DNA of 64,000 bases from Planotetraspora silvatica. GTDB taxonomy: Bacteria; Actinomycetota; Actinomycetes; Streptosporangiales; Streptosporangiaceae. The position numbers and the translations under genes are program-made. The stretch is taken from the NCBI RefSeq assembly GCF_016863315.1, contig NZ_BOOQ01000002.1, positions 558,001 through 622,000 of the forward strand, written 5' to 3'. Shown here piece after piece: positions 36,241 through 46,309 of this stretch. Below the pieces are notes generated by a model. The model saw nothing but the letters and a program-made list of their open reading frames with translations. It made no database searches and had not been told where the DNA came from. Numbering within the stretch: position 1 is the stretch's first letter; each line of letters begins with the position of its first letter.

Positions 36241-37830
36241 ATGGTGATCTCCGGCCGGGTGCGGCGCTGGAGTCTCGCCCGGCAGATCCTGATCCTGCAG
36301 ATCGTCATCGTGGGCGTGACCGTGGCGGTGAGCACCACTATCGGGTTCCTCCAGGCGCGCGACCTGCTGACCGACGAGGCCACGGGCGTGACCACGGCCG
36401 TCGCGGTCAGCGTGGCCGACTCCCCCGCCGTGCTCGACGCGCTGAACGGGTCCGACCCCACGGCGGCGCTGCAGCCGTACGCCGACCGCGTCACCGCGGA
36501 GACGAAGGTCGACTTCATCACCATCATGAGCCCGGCCGGCATCCGGTTCACCCACCCCAACCGCAGTCAGATCGGCGGCCACTACCTGGGCAACATCACC
36601 CAGGCCCTCGCCGGAAAGACCTACAGCGAGACCTACACGGGAACGCTCGGCCCCTCGGTGCGTACGATCACTCCCGTGAAGGATCCGGCGGGGAGAGTCA
36701 GAGCCCTGGTCAGTGCCGGAATCACGGTCGAGAGGCTCAGCAGCAGGCTCCGCGCGCAGATCGGAGCCGCGGGGCTGGCCGGGCTGGTCGGCCTGTCGGC
36801 CGGGGTGGTCGGCTCCTATCTCGTCGGCACCCGCCTGCGGCGGCACACGCACAGCCTCGGGCCGACGGAACTGAACCGCATGTACGACCACCACGAGGCG
36901 ATCCTGCACGCCGTACGCGAGGGGCTGCTCCTGATCGACGCCCGGGGCACGCTCACGTTGTGCAACGACGGCGCCCGCGAACTGCTCCGTCTCGGCGCCG
37001 ACGCGGAGGGCCGTCAGGTGACGGATCTCGGTCTGCCGCCGTCCCTCACCGAGCTGCTCGCGTCCGGTGAGAACCGTACCGACGAGATCCACCTCACCGG
37101 TGAGCGCGTGTTGCTGGTCAACGTCGCCGTCGTGCGGTCGGGGGCGCGCTCGCTCGGCACCGTGGTGACCCTGCGCGACCACACCGAACTGCAGGGGCTG
37201 GCGGGGCAGCTCGACGCCGAGCGCGGCTTCGCCGAGGCGCTGCGCTCCGCGGCGCACGAGGCGGCCAACCGGCTGCACACCGTGATCACCCTGGTCGAGC
37301 TGGGCCGTCCCCAGCAGGCCGTGGCGTTCGCCACCGCCGAGCTCAGGGCCGCCCAGGAGCTCACCGACCGCGTGGTCGCGGCCATACGCGAACCGGTGCT
37401 CGCCGCGCTGCTTCTCGGCAAGTCCGCCGAGGCGGCCGAACGCGGCGTGGAGCTGTCGATCAGCGAGGACACCGAGCTCGACGACGTGGGCCTCGACGAG
37501 CGCGACCTGGTGACGGTCCTCGGCAACCTCATCGACAACGCGATGGAGGCCGCGATGTCCGGCAGCCCGCCCGCCCGTGTGACCGTACACGTGCGGACCG
37601 ACGGGACGGACTGCCTGATCCGGGTGACCGACAACGGCCCCGGGCTCGACCCGGCGGCGGCGCAGGAGGCGTTCCAGCGGGGGTGGACCACGAAGGGCAC
37701 CGGCCGCGGCATCGGGCTCGCCATGGTCGCCCAGGCCGTGCGGCGGCTGAACGGCACGATCGAGGTGTCCGACGACGGAGGCGCCGTGTTCACCGTACGG
37801 CTCCCGCTGCCTGTGGAGAGCCGGCCATGA
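36241..37830 (+). CDS. DcuS/CitA-type sensor kinase
   Basis: A 529-residue membrane kinase. Two helices (about residues 14-34 and 170-190) flank an extracytoplasmic sCache/PAS domain (TKVDFITIMSPAGIRFTHPN, GGHYLGNITQAL). A cytoplasmic PAS domain follows, then the H-box AHEAANRLHTVITLVELG and an ATPase domain with GNLIDNAMEAAM, DNGPGLD and GRGIGLAMVAQAV. CitA-type kinases sense citrate or C4-dicarboxylates. ATG at 36241 has GGAAGTGAG before it. The regulator follows by ATGA. Confidence 0.93.
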   Translation: MVISGRVRRWSLARQILILQIVIVGVTVAVSTTIGFLQARDLLTDEATGVTTAVAVSVADSPAVLDALNGSDPTAALQPYADRVTAETKVDFITIMSPAGIRFTHPNRSQIGGHYLGNITQALAGKTYSETYTGTLGPSVRTITPVKDPAGRVRALVSAGITVERLSSRLRAQIGAAGLAGLVGLSAGVVGSYLVGTRLRRHTHSLGPTELNRMYDHHEAILHAVREGLLLIDARGTLTLCNDGARELLRLGADAEGRQVTDLGLPPSLTELLASGENRTDEIHLTGERVLLVNVAVVRSGARSLGTVVTLRDHTELQGLAGQLDAERGFAEALRSAAHEAANRLHTVITLVELGRPQQAVAFATAELRAAQELTDRVVAAIREPVLAALLLGKSAEAAERGVELSISEDTELDDVGLDERDLVTVLGNLIDNAMEAAMSGSPPARVTVHVRTDGTDCLIRVTDNGPGLDPAAAQEAFQRGWTTKGTGRGIGLAMVAQAVRRLNGTIEVSDDGGAVFTVRLPLPVESRP

Positions 37831-38498
37831 TCTCCGTACTGGTCGTGGAGGACGAGGAGATCACCGCCGAGGCGAACCGGGTCTACGTCGAACGTGTGCC
37901 GGGCTTCGAGGTCGCCGGTGTGGTCCGCTCGGGCGGGGAGGCGCTGCGTTTCCTCGGGCGGCGGCCGGTCGACCTGATCCTGCTCGATCTCTACCTGCCC
38001 GACATGCACGGACTCGACCTGTGCAAATCCGTCCGGGGCGCGGGCATCCTCTGCGACGTCATCGTGATCACCTCGGCGAGGGACCTGTCGATCGTGCGGT
38101 CGGCGGTGTCGGTGGGGGTCGCGCACTACCTGCTCAAGCCGTTCACCTTCACCGCGTTCAGCGACAGGCTCCGGCACTACGCCCGCTTCCGGGACTCGGT
38201 CGACGCGTCGGGAGAGGCGAGCGGGCAGGAGGAGGTCGACAACGCCCTCGCGGCGCTGCACGGTCCCCCTCAGCCGCGCCTGCCGAAGGGGATGTCGCCG
38301 ATGACCATGGCGGTGATCGTCAACGTGTTGACGGACTCCCCTGGTGGCGTCTCCGCCTACACGGTGGGGGTGACGATCGGCGTGGCCCGGGTGACCGCCC
38401 GGCGTTACCTGGAGCACCTGGCCGAGTCCGGGATCGCCCAGCGGGTCCCCCAGTACGGTTCGGTCGGCCGGCCGGAACTGCTCTACCGGCTCATCTGA
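37827..38498 (+). CDS. CitB/DcuR-type response regulator
   Basis: A 223-residue regulator paired with the upstream kinase. The receiver shows VLVVEDEEITAEAN, phospho-Asp in LILLDLYLPDMHG, and VGVAHYLLKPFTF with the conserved Lys. The C-terminal HTH (GVSAYTVGVTIGVARVTARR) is of the DcuR/CitB kind. The likely target is dctA, divergent from the kinase gene. Confidence 0.93.
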   Translation: MISVLVVEDEEITAEANRVYVERVPGFEVAGVVRSGGEALRFLGRRPVDLILLDLYLPDMHGLDLCKSVRGAGILCDVIVITSARDLSIVRSAVSVGVAHYLLKPFTFTAFSDRLRHYARFRDSVDASGEASGQEEVDNALAALHGPPQPRLPKGMSPMTMAVIVNVLTDSPGGVSAYTVGVTIGVARVTARRYLEHLAESGIAQRVPQYGSVGRPELLYRLI

Positions 38499-38560
38499 CG
38501 CTCGGGCTTCATCGGCTCCGACGCTCGGCCTTCATCGGCTCCGACGCTCAGGTTTATCGG
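38497..38560. repeat. 23-bp tandem repeat after the regulator
   Basis: GACGCTCGGGCTTCATCGGC plus TCC repeats at 38497 and 38520, with a shortened GACGCTCAGG copy at 38543. It begins inside the regulator's stop codon and fills the gap to the nuclease gene. Confidence 0.85.
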
Positions 38561-38573
38561 CGCACCTGGACGC

Positions 38574-39341
38574 TCAGGCGCACTGGTCGAGCATCGTCTC
38601 CTTGTCCGCGGCCGTGACCGGAAGGTCGTACTTGAGGGAGACCTGGGCGAACCGTACGGCGTAGGAGCACCGGATGCCCTTGGCGGGCGGCAACCACGAC
38701 GCCGGGCCCGAGTCGCCCTTGGCCGAGTTGGCCGAGCCGTCCACCGGCAGCAGGTTGAGGGGGTCGTTGGCGATCCGCTTGCGTTCGGCGTCGCTCCAGC
38801 GGGAGGCGCCCATCTGCCAGTCGTAGGACAGCGGCATGACGTGGTCGATCTGGACCTCCGACGCGTCCTCCTTCCGCCACTCGATGGTGTCGCCCGTGTA
38901 GGGGTCGTACAACGTCATCGAGACGACGACGCAGTCGGAGCCGCTGCGGTACTTGACCTTCGCCCCGTCCCGCTTGAGCAGGTCGTTGCGGGTGTCGCAC
39001 CCGTTGTGCGCCAGGGGGACGTCGTCGGCGTTGTCCGCCCACGCGTATCCGAACTCCTCACGGTCGTAACCGGTCTTGGGCCCGCGTCCCTTGGTCGTCA
39101 CATGGTCGATCAGGTCACGGGCGTCGGCCCGGTCCTTGTCCGAGGTGATCCGGGCCAGGCCCGGCTCCGTCCCGTCCGGGTTGTCGAGAGGGTTCGTGCC
39201 GTGGGACTTCCCGGTGTCGTCACCTTGGGAGTCCTTATGTCCTGGCTGGCCCAGGCTGAGCCCCTCCGAGGGCCCACATCCGGCGAGTACGGCGATCGCC
39301 ACCGACATACCGACGAAGATCCGTGATCCGCGCCCGCCCAC
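38574..39341 (-). CDS. Secreted HNH/DUF1524 nuclease lipoprotein
   Basis: A 255-residue exported protein with signal peptide and lipobox IAVLAGCGPS (Cys21 in this start). The nuclease domain carries EVQIDHVMPLSYDW, then NDPLNLLPVDGSANSAKGD, the H...N...H pattern of DUF1524/GmrSD-C-type endonucleases. Several cysteines (CDTRND, SDCVVV, RCSYAV) may form disulfides outside. It probably degrades extracellular DNA for nutrition or competition. GTG at 39341 has AGGGG at good spacing. Convergent with the DcuR gene. Confidence 0.85.
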   Translation of the reverse strand: MGGRGSRIFVGMSVAIAVLAGCGPSEGLSLGQPGHKDSQGDDTGKSHGTNPLDNPDGTEPGLARITSDKDRADARDLIDHVTTKGRGPKTGYDREEFGYAWADNADDVPLAHNGCDTRNDLLKRDGAKVKYRSGSDCVVVSMTLYDPYTGDTIEWRKEDASEVQIDHVMPLSYDWQMGASRWSDAERKRIANDPLNLLPVDGSANSAKGDSGPASWLPPAKGIRCSYAVRFAQVSLKYDLPVTAADKETMLDQCA

Positions 39342-39415
39342 AGTCACCCCTAGGTCATGAAATTTTCCACCTAGGTATAGCAAATGCCCAAAAACCAGCA
39401 AATAAACGTACCCAG

Positions 39416-39491
39416 TCCACCCACCATGCCGTGATCCACCCACCCTGGCGCGGTCCACCCACCCTGGCGCGGTCCACCCACCCTGGCGTGA
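39416..39491. repeat. Four 19-bp tandem repeats leading into array 2
   Basis: Units of TCCACCCACCCTGGCGCGG start at 39416, 39435, 39454 and 39473. The fourth ends CGTGA and merges with the first core of array 2 (39488). The first differs at several bases. Confidence 0.9.
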
Positions 39492-39658
39492 TCATGCACG
39501 CATTCGCAGAAAGCACCGCCGAACAGCCCGTCCACCGCCCGTGATCATGCACACATTCGGCGATGCACGGCCCCAGCTGCGCAAACAAGGTTTGCGATCA
39601 TGCACGGTTTCAGAGAAAGGCGCCTTGAGCTGGCACGACAACGACCGTGATCATGCAG
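39488..39658 (-). repeat. Phased 53-bp array 2, left arm (four reversed elements)
   Basis: GTGATCATGCAC, the reverse complement of the core, starts at 39488, 39541, 39594 and 39647, always 53 bases apart. The first two are exact; the two inner copies have one mismatch each. The 39342-39935 gap (594 bases) has no gene apart from these elements and the 19-bp repeat. Confidence 0.95.
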
Positions 39659-39685
39659 TGACACTCACCGCCACGGCTGGCGTCC

Positions 39686-39909
39686 GCGCATGATCACGAA
39701 TTGAGAACGGCCAGGTCATCCGCCGTTCTCCCGAACTCGCGCATGATCACGATTTGGATCGCGGCCGGTTGGGGCACCTGTCGCCGAATGCGTGCATGAT
39801 CACGGACGGTGAACGGCCAGCTCGGCGGCGCTCCACGCGAATGTGTGCATGATCACGACCCGGGGGTGGCCAGGGCAAAGGCCATATCCACGAACCTGTG
39901 CATGATCAC
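39686..39909 (+). repeat. Phased 53-bp array 2, right arm (five elements)
   Basis: Cores start at 39686, 39739, 39792, 39845 and 39898, exactly 53 bases apart. The first two have one mismatch (GCGCATGATCAC); the outer three are exact. The middle CCAGGT/GCAGGT and CGAA blocks keep the offsets seen in array 1. The last core ends 26 bases before the binding-protein stop codon. Confidence 0.95.
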
Positions 39910-39935
39910 GGGTGAGGGCTGGTGAGGGCTGGAGG

Positions 39936-40883
39936 TCAGGCGGCGGGGATCCAGTCCTGCCAGACGATCTTGTTCTGCTCGACCCACTTCTGGGCCGCGG
40001 CCTGTGCGGTCAGCTTCCCGACGGCCATGTCGTAGGCCACGGCGTTCTGGTCGTCGTTGGTCCACACGAAGTTCTTGATCAGTTCGTACGCCTTGCCGCC
40101 CTCCGCGGCGAACTTCTTGCTGACGATCTTGTCCAGCAGGTACGGCGGATAGTCGCACGCGACCTTGTCGGGTTTGGCGTCGCATCCGATCGCGTACGGC
40201 GGCAGGTTGATCTTCACCAGCTTCAGCTGGGAGAACAGCCACTGCGGCTCGTAGAAGTACATGAGCAGCGGCTTCTTGTTCTTGTCGGCGTCCTGCGCGG
40301 CCTTGATCAGCGCGTCCTCGCTGCCGGCGTAGACCACCTTGAACGGGAGGTTGAGGTTCTTGATCAGCGCCTCGTCGTTGGTCACATAGGTCGGGTCACC
40401 CGCGAGAAATTGTCCCAAATTGCCCGACTTTGCAGTCTGGAACAAGTTCTTATAGCCGGCAAGCTTGTGATAGTCCGTGATATCCGGATATTGCTTTACC
40501 ATCCATTCGGGCACGTACCACCCGATGACGCCCTTGTTGCCGTCCTCGCCCGCCGTTATGGCGACCTTCTTGTCGTCGATGTACTCCTTCTTCAGCTCCG
40601 GGTGGGCCCAGTTCTCGAGGATGGCGTCGACCTTGCCACTCTCGAAGCCCTTCCAGGAGTCCGCCTCCCCGCTCTCCACGCGCTCGACTTTGTATCCGAG
40701 CTGGTGAACGAGCAGGTACTCGACCACGGCGGCGCTGGCCTCGTAGCCGATCCAGGGGTTGACCGCTAGGCGCACCGTGCCGGAGGCGCCTCCGCCCGGG
40801 CCTCCCGCGTTCTCGGAGCTCCCGCTGCACCCGGTCATCGCCAGCGCGATCGTGAGCACCCCGGCAAGAAGACGGACCCTCAT
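39936..40883 (-). CDS. Glycine-betaine-type ABC substrate-binding lipoprotein, copy 1
   Basis: A 315-residue binding protein (OpuAC/ProX family). Signal peptide and lipobox ALAMTGCSG; then AVNPWIGYEASAAVVEYLL, DAILENWAHPELKKEYI, GWYVPEWMVKQYPDI and MYFYEPQWLFSQLKLVKINL. Trp residues in these blocks suit an aromatic cage for quaternary ammonium. ATG at 40883 has GAGG six bases upstream; ATG 40895 is an alternative. It is a close paralogue of the next gene, and a 131-base gap separates them. Ligand may be glycine betaine, choline or proline. Confidence 0.92.
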   Translation of the reverse strand: MRVRLLAGVLTIALAMTGCSGSSENAGGPGGGASGTVRLAVNPWIGYEASAAVVEYLLVHQLGYKVERVESGEADSWKGFESGKVDAILENWAHPELKKEYIDDKKVAITAGEDGNKGVIGWYVPEWMVKQYPDITDYHKLAGYKNLFQTAKSGNLGQFLAGDPTYVTNDEALIKNLNLPFKVVYAGSEDALIKAAQDADKNKKPLLMYFYEPQWLFSQLKLVKINLPPYAIGCDAKPDKVACDYPPYLLDKIVSKKFAAEGGKAYELIKNFVWTNDDQNAVAYDMAVGKLTAQAAAQKWVEQNKIVWQDWIPAA

Positions 40884-41014
40884 AAGTGACCTCATCAGAA
40901 GTAGGACGAGCGGCGTGCGCGGGCGACGAGACCGCGGGCGACACCGGCAGAGTATTTCACAACCGAAAGCGGCGAATCGGCCGCGATCCAAAGGATCGCG
41001 GCCGATTCACTCGA

Positions 41015-41998
41015 TCACTTCGGGATCCAGGCCTGCCAGATGGTGGGGTTGGCTTCGACCCACTTCTTGGCGGCGGCCTCGTCGGACAGGCCGTTGTTGG
41101 TGATGTCGTCGGCGACCTTGTTCTGGTCGTCGTTGGTCCACTTGAAGTTCTTCACGAGCTCGTAGGCCGGGCCGCCGGCGTCGGCGAACTTCTTGCTCAC
41201 GATCTTGTCGAGGGGGTACGCGGGGTAGTCGCACGCGACCTTCTTGGGGTCGGCATCACACCCGGCGGTGTAGGGGGGCAGGTTGATCTTCACCAGCTTG
41301 AGCTTGGAGAACAGCCACTGCGGCTCGTAGAAGTACATGAGCAGCGGCTTCTGCTGGTCGGTGGCCTGCTCTGCCGCCTTGATGAGGGCCGCCTCGCTGC
41401 CCGCGTAGACGACCTTGTAGTCCAGCTTGAGGTTCTTGACCAGGGCCTCGTCGTTGGTGACGAAGGAGGGGTCGCCGTCCAGCAGCTGGCCCTTGCCGTC
41501 GGACTCGGAGGTCTTGAACAGGTCGGCGTACTTGTTCAGGTTCTTGTAGTCCGTGATGTCCGGGTACTTCTGGACCATCCATTCCGGCACGTACCAGCCG
41601 ATGACGCCGTTGTTGCCGTTCGGGCCCGCCTCGACGGCGACGCCCTTCTCCTCGATGTACTTCTTCTTCAGGTCGTCATGACCCCAGTTCTCGAGGACGA
41701 CATCGACGTCGCCGGACTCCATGCCCTGCCACGACGGCTCCTCGTTGAGGGTCACCTTCTCGACCTTGTAGTGGAGCTCGTTCTCCAGCAGGTAGTCGAC
41801 GACGGCCGCGCTGGCCTCGTACCCGACCCACGCGTTGATGGCCATCTTGACGGTTCCCGCGGAGCCCGCGGCGGCGGCACCCGCGGACGCGTTCGCGCTC
41901 GGGGCGGCCGAGGAGTTGTCGTCGACCTTCGCGCCCCCACAGGCCGCGGCGCCCAGGCCAAGTACGAGAACACCTGCGATCAGGCGTAACTTCTTCAT
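41015..41998 (-). CDS. Glycine-betaine-type ABC substrate-binding lipoprotein, copy 2
   Basis: A 327-residue protein with signal peptide and lipobox (LGLGAAACGG), an Ala/Ser-rich linker and the same ligand domain as copy 1: AINAWVGYEASAAVVDYLL, VVLENWGHDDLKKKYIEEKG, GWYVPEWMVQKYPDITDYKN. The two align along their whole length, so they are a tandem duplication. The start ATG overlaps the permease stop as ATGA, so this copy is translated with the transporter, whereas copy 1 stands one gap further on. Confidence 0.93.
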   Translation of the reverse strand: MKKLRLIAGVLVLGLGAAACGGAKVDDNSSAAPSANASAGAAAAGSAGTVKMAINAWVGYEASAAVVDYLLENELHYKVEKVTLNEEPSWQGMESGDVDVVLENWGHDDLKKKYIEEKGVAVEAGPNGNNGVIGWYVPEWMVQKYPDITDYKNLNKYADLFKTSESDGKGQLLDGDPSFVTNDEALVKNLKLDYKVVYAGSEAALIKAAEQATDQQKPLLMYFYEPQWLFSKLKLVKINLPPYTAGCDADPKKVACDYPAYPLDKIVSKKFADAGGPAYELVKNFKWTNDDQNKVADDITNNGLSDEAAAKKWVEANPTIWQAWIPK

Positions 41999-43919
41999 GC
42001 GATCCTCTTCTTTTTGGAGTTCGGGCGCCCGCTGGCGCCCTGCGTGATCCGGTCGAGCATGACTCCGAGCAGGACGAGCGCCACGCCGGCCGCCAGTCCC
42101 TTGCCGTAGTCCTCCTGCTGCGCGATCCCGGCCACGACGTCATATCCGAGGGCTCCCGCCCCCACCAGCGCGCCGATCACCACCATCGCCAGGGTCATCA
42201 CGATCCCCTGGTTGGCGGCGAGGAGCAGCGAGCTCTTGGCCATCGGAAGCTGGACCTTCCACAGGAGTTGCCGATCGGTCGAACCCGCGGACCTGGCCGC
42301 CTCCACCACGGTCCCCGGCACCGCCCGCACGCCGTCCTCGACCAGGCGCGCGACCACGGGCACCGCGTAGATGAGCGACGCGATGATCGCGGTGAACCGC
42401 CCGTTGCCGAACAGCGCGACGGCGGGCAGCAGATAGGAGAAGGACGGCATGGTCTGCGCGGCGTCGAGGATCGGCCGCAGCACGGCGGCGAACCATCTCG
42501 ACCTGGCCGCGGCGATCCCGAGGGCCAGCCCCACCGCGATCGTGATCACGGAGGCCACCAGCACGATCGTGAGCGTCTCCATGCCGTGCTCCCACAGGCT
42601 CAGAGCCGCGATCGCCACCAGACACCCCGCGGCCACCAGGCCGGCGCGCAGCCCGCTGAACCGCCACGCGAAGCCCAGCACCGCGATGGTGATCAGCCAC
42701 CAGGGCGCACTGGTCAGCACGTCCTGAAGCGGGTTGAGCAGCCCGTACGCCACGGTGTCGTTGAGGAAACCGGTGAAGCCGTACCAGTTGGCCTCGATCC
42801 AGCCGACCACGTCGTTGATCGGGCGGATGATCTGGATCTGCCACTGCTCGGGGAACTCCGGCGCCAGCACCGGGGTGAGCGCGAGGCCCGCCACGATCGC
42901 CACCGCGAAGCCCGCCCAGCGCACGGCGGAGGACCGGGCGCGGGAGACCGCGGCGGACCTGGTGATGCGGTCGAGCACGATCGCGATGATCACGATGGCG
43001 ATGCCCGGCACGAGCGCGGCGCCCACGTTGACCCGGGCGAGCGCGCGGATGAGGTCCACGCCGAGCCCCGGCGCCGCGATCAGCGCGACGAGCGGGACCA
43101 TCGACAGCGCCGCCGCGATCGTCTGGTTGACGCCCAGCGTGATCGTGTTGAGCGCCATCGGGAGCCGGACCTTGCGCAGGGTCTGGCCGCCGGTCGCGCC
43201 CAGGGACTCCGAGGCCTCGACCGCCGTGGGCGGGACGCGCTGGATGGCGAGCGCGGTGATCCGGATCGCCGGCGGGATCGCGTAGATCATCGTGGCGATC
43301 GTGGCCGACGCCGGGCCGATGAGGAACAGCAGCACGATCGGCGACAGGTACGAGAACGTCGGCATGATCTGCATGACGTCGAGCACCGGGGACACGATCC
43401 GCCGCACGCGGGGGGAACGGCCCGTGAGTATGCCGATCGGGATGCCGATGACCAGGGAGAGCAGCACGGAGCTGAGGGTGAGCGCGAGAGTGTCGACGCT
43501 CGCGTCCCACAGGCCGAGCGCCCCGATCCCGGCGAATCCGACGACCGACACGAGCGCGATCCGCCAGCCGCCCGCCAGCCAGCCGAGCCCGGCGGCGACG
43601 CCGATGAGCCCCGGCCAGCCGAGAGCGGTCAGCGCCGTCTGGAACAGGGTGAAGAGCTCGGCCACCCCGAGGCGGACGTAGTTGACGAAGTACAGGAAGA
43701 ACGGGCTGGTGTTGCGGTTCTCGTCGACCCAGTCGCGGGCGTCGTTGAGCCAGTGGAACAACGAGGCGTCGTCGTCGTGCGGCAGCACGGCCGTGTTCTT
43801 GAACGCCACATAGAGCGCCACGACCAGGACGGCCCCGGCCGCGGGTAACCATCGGGCGAGCCGCTGCGCCCGTTCCGCGACGGGGACGGGCGGTGCGATG
43901 TCGGCGGGGGCGGCCACCA

Positions 43920-43920
<1 letters not shown>
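41995..43920 (-). CDS. Double-length betaine-type ABC permease
   Basis: A 641-residue permease, about twice the usual OpuAB/ProW size. It holds two complete BPD_transp_1 units: the first EAA-loop is AVEASESLGATGGQTLRKVR and the second VEAARSAGSTDRQLLWKVQL, each followed by a second half of helices. The protein could serve as an internal dimer. GTG GTG starts the frame, overlapping the ATPase stop by one base. With the adjacent ATPase and binding proteins it forms one osmoprotectant or amine uptake system. Confidence 0.92.
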
Positions 43921-45032
<1,112 letters not shown>

Positions 45033-45171
45033 TCTGATTCCCCTCACTCGGCTATCGCCCGAGAAGCGGCGTGAACGCCCGGGAACGCCACAGCACGGCG
45101 TGGAGATCGTTGCTCGCACGCCGTGGATGAAGAGCTGGGGGTCAACGACTCCTCATTGGGCATATGCACAG

Positions 45172-45192
45172 GAGTTGCGTGATGCGCAACTC
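45172..45192. promoter_or_regulatory. GAGTTGCG/CGCAACTC operator upstream of betaine operon
   Basis: A perfect 8-5-8 inverted repeat (GAGTTGCG, TGATG, CGCAACTC), 140 bases before the ATPase GTG, in AT-richer sequence. No regulator gene is adjacent. Confidence 0.6.
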
Positions 45193-45250
45193 ATCGTGTT
45201 GAACAGTGATGAGGCTAGGCCCCACCAGCCCCACAGATGGCCCAAAATAA

Positions 45251-45271
45251 CACGATAAGCCCCATATCGTG
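45251..45271. promoter_or_regulatory. CACGATA/TATCGTG dyad
   Basis: A perfect 7-7-7 inverted repeat, immediately followed by GATCA-TTCAG-TGATC (45271-45285). The 45033-45471 gap (439 bases) has no gene. From 45286 on it holds only GC-rich sequence with two CAGATGGGAC copies. Confidence 0.5.
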
Positions 45272-45471
45272 ATCATTCAGTGATCTATCCGTACGGGCCC
45301 CGAGCGCGTGCCGGCGAGGACGCGAGAACCACGGCGGTACAGGGGAAGCCGCCGACCTGGCAGGGCGCCGGGCCCGCCGCCCGATGAACATGCCTGGTCA
45401 CCAGATGGGACACGTAACCATCAGATGGGACGGCGCGACCCCGGCCAGGGGGTCGTCACGCCGCCGATCCG

Positions 45472-46233
45472 TCAGGTGATCAGAATGCCGCCGTCCACGG
45501 CGAGGACGGCGCCGCTGATGTAGGAGCCCGCGTCGGAGGCCAGGAAGACCGCGGTGGTGACGAGCTCGATCGGCTCACCCGCCCGCTTCATCAGCACCCG
45601 CTGTTCCATCACCCGGTCCAGATAGCCGGGCGGATACTTGTCGGTCATCTCCGAGTGGAAGAACCCGGGCTCCAGGCAGTTGACGCGGATTCCCCGTCGG
45701 GAGGTCCACTGCTGCGCCAGGTCCCGCGTGAGCCCCGCCACGGCGGCCTTCGACGCGCTGTAGGCCGCCTGCGGCAGCCCGGCGGTCGTCTCGCCGAGCA
45801 CGCTCCCGATGTTCACGATCGCCGACCCGGGCCGCATGACCCGGGCGCACGCCTGCGCCATCCAGAACGTGCCGTGCAGGTTGACGTCGATCACGTGACG
45901 GAACTGCTCGGGCGTCTCGCGCAGGGCCGGTACGGCCGTGCCCACGCCCGCGTTGTTGATCAGGATGTCGACGTGGCCGAACTCGGCGACGGCGGCGTCG
46001 ACGAGGGCCTGGCACTGCTCGGGGACGGCGACATCCGTGGCGACGGCCAGGCACCGGCGGCCGGTCTCCTCGACCAGCCGCCGTGTCTCCTCGAGCATGT
46101 CCAGGCGGCGCGCCCCGATCACGACGTCGGCGCCCGCCTCGGCGAAGCCTCGTGCGAATGCCACACCGAGGCCCGACGAGGCCCCGGTGACGATCACGAC
46201 CCTTCCGTCCAGCCGGAAGCGTTCCAGTACCAC
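45472..46233 (-). CDS. Short-chain dehydrogenase/reductase
   Basis: A 253-residue classical SDR. NAD(P) site TGASSGLGVAFARG, NNAGVG, catalytic Ser in VNIGSVLGET, and YSASK with Tyr/Lys. The Arg in VIGARRLDML after strand 2 suggests NADP preference. GTG 46233 sits behind a full AGGAGG; GTG 46260 does not. Substrate unknown (possibly a 3-oxoacyl or gluconate-type alcohol). Confidence 0.92.
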   Translation of the reverse strand: MVLERFRLDGRVVIVTGASSGLGVAFARGFAEAGADVVIGARRLDMLEETRRLVEETGRRCLAVATDVAVPEQCQALVDAAVAEFGHVDILINNAGVGTAVPALRETPEQFRHVIDVNLHGTFWMAQACARVMRPGSAIVNIGSVLGETTAGLPQAAYSASKAAVAGLTRDLAQQWTSRRGIRVNCLEPGFFHSEMTDKYPPGYLDRVMEQRVLMKRAGEPIELVTTAVFLASDAGSYISGAVLAVDGGILIT

Positions 46234-46309
46234 GCCGACCTCCTTGGTCCCGGGGTCCACGTCCTCGGGATCGACCGAACGTGATCCTAGAACAGCGACC
46301 GGCGGCGGG

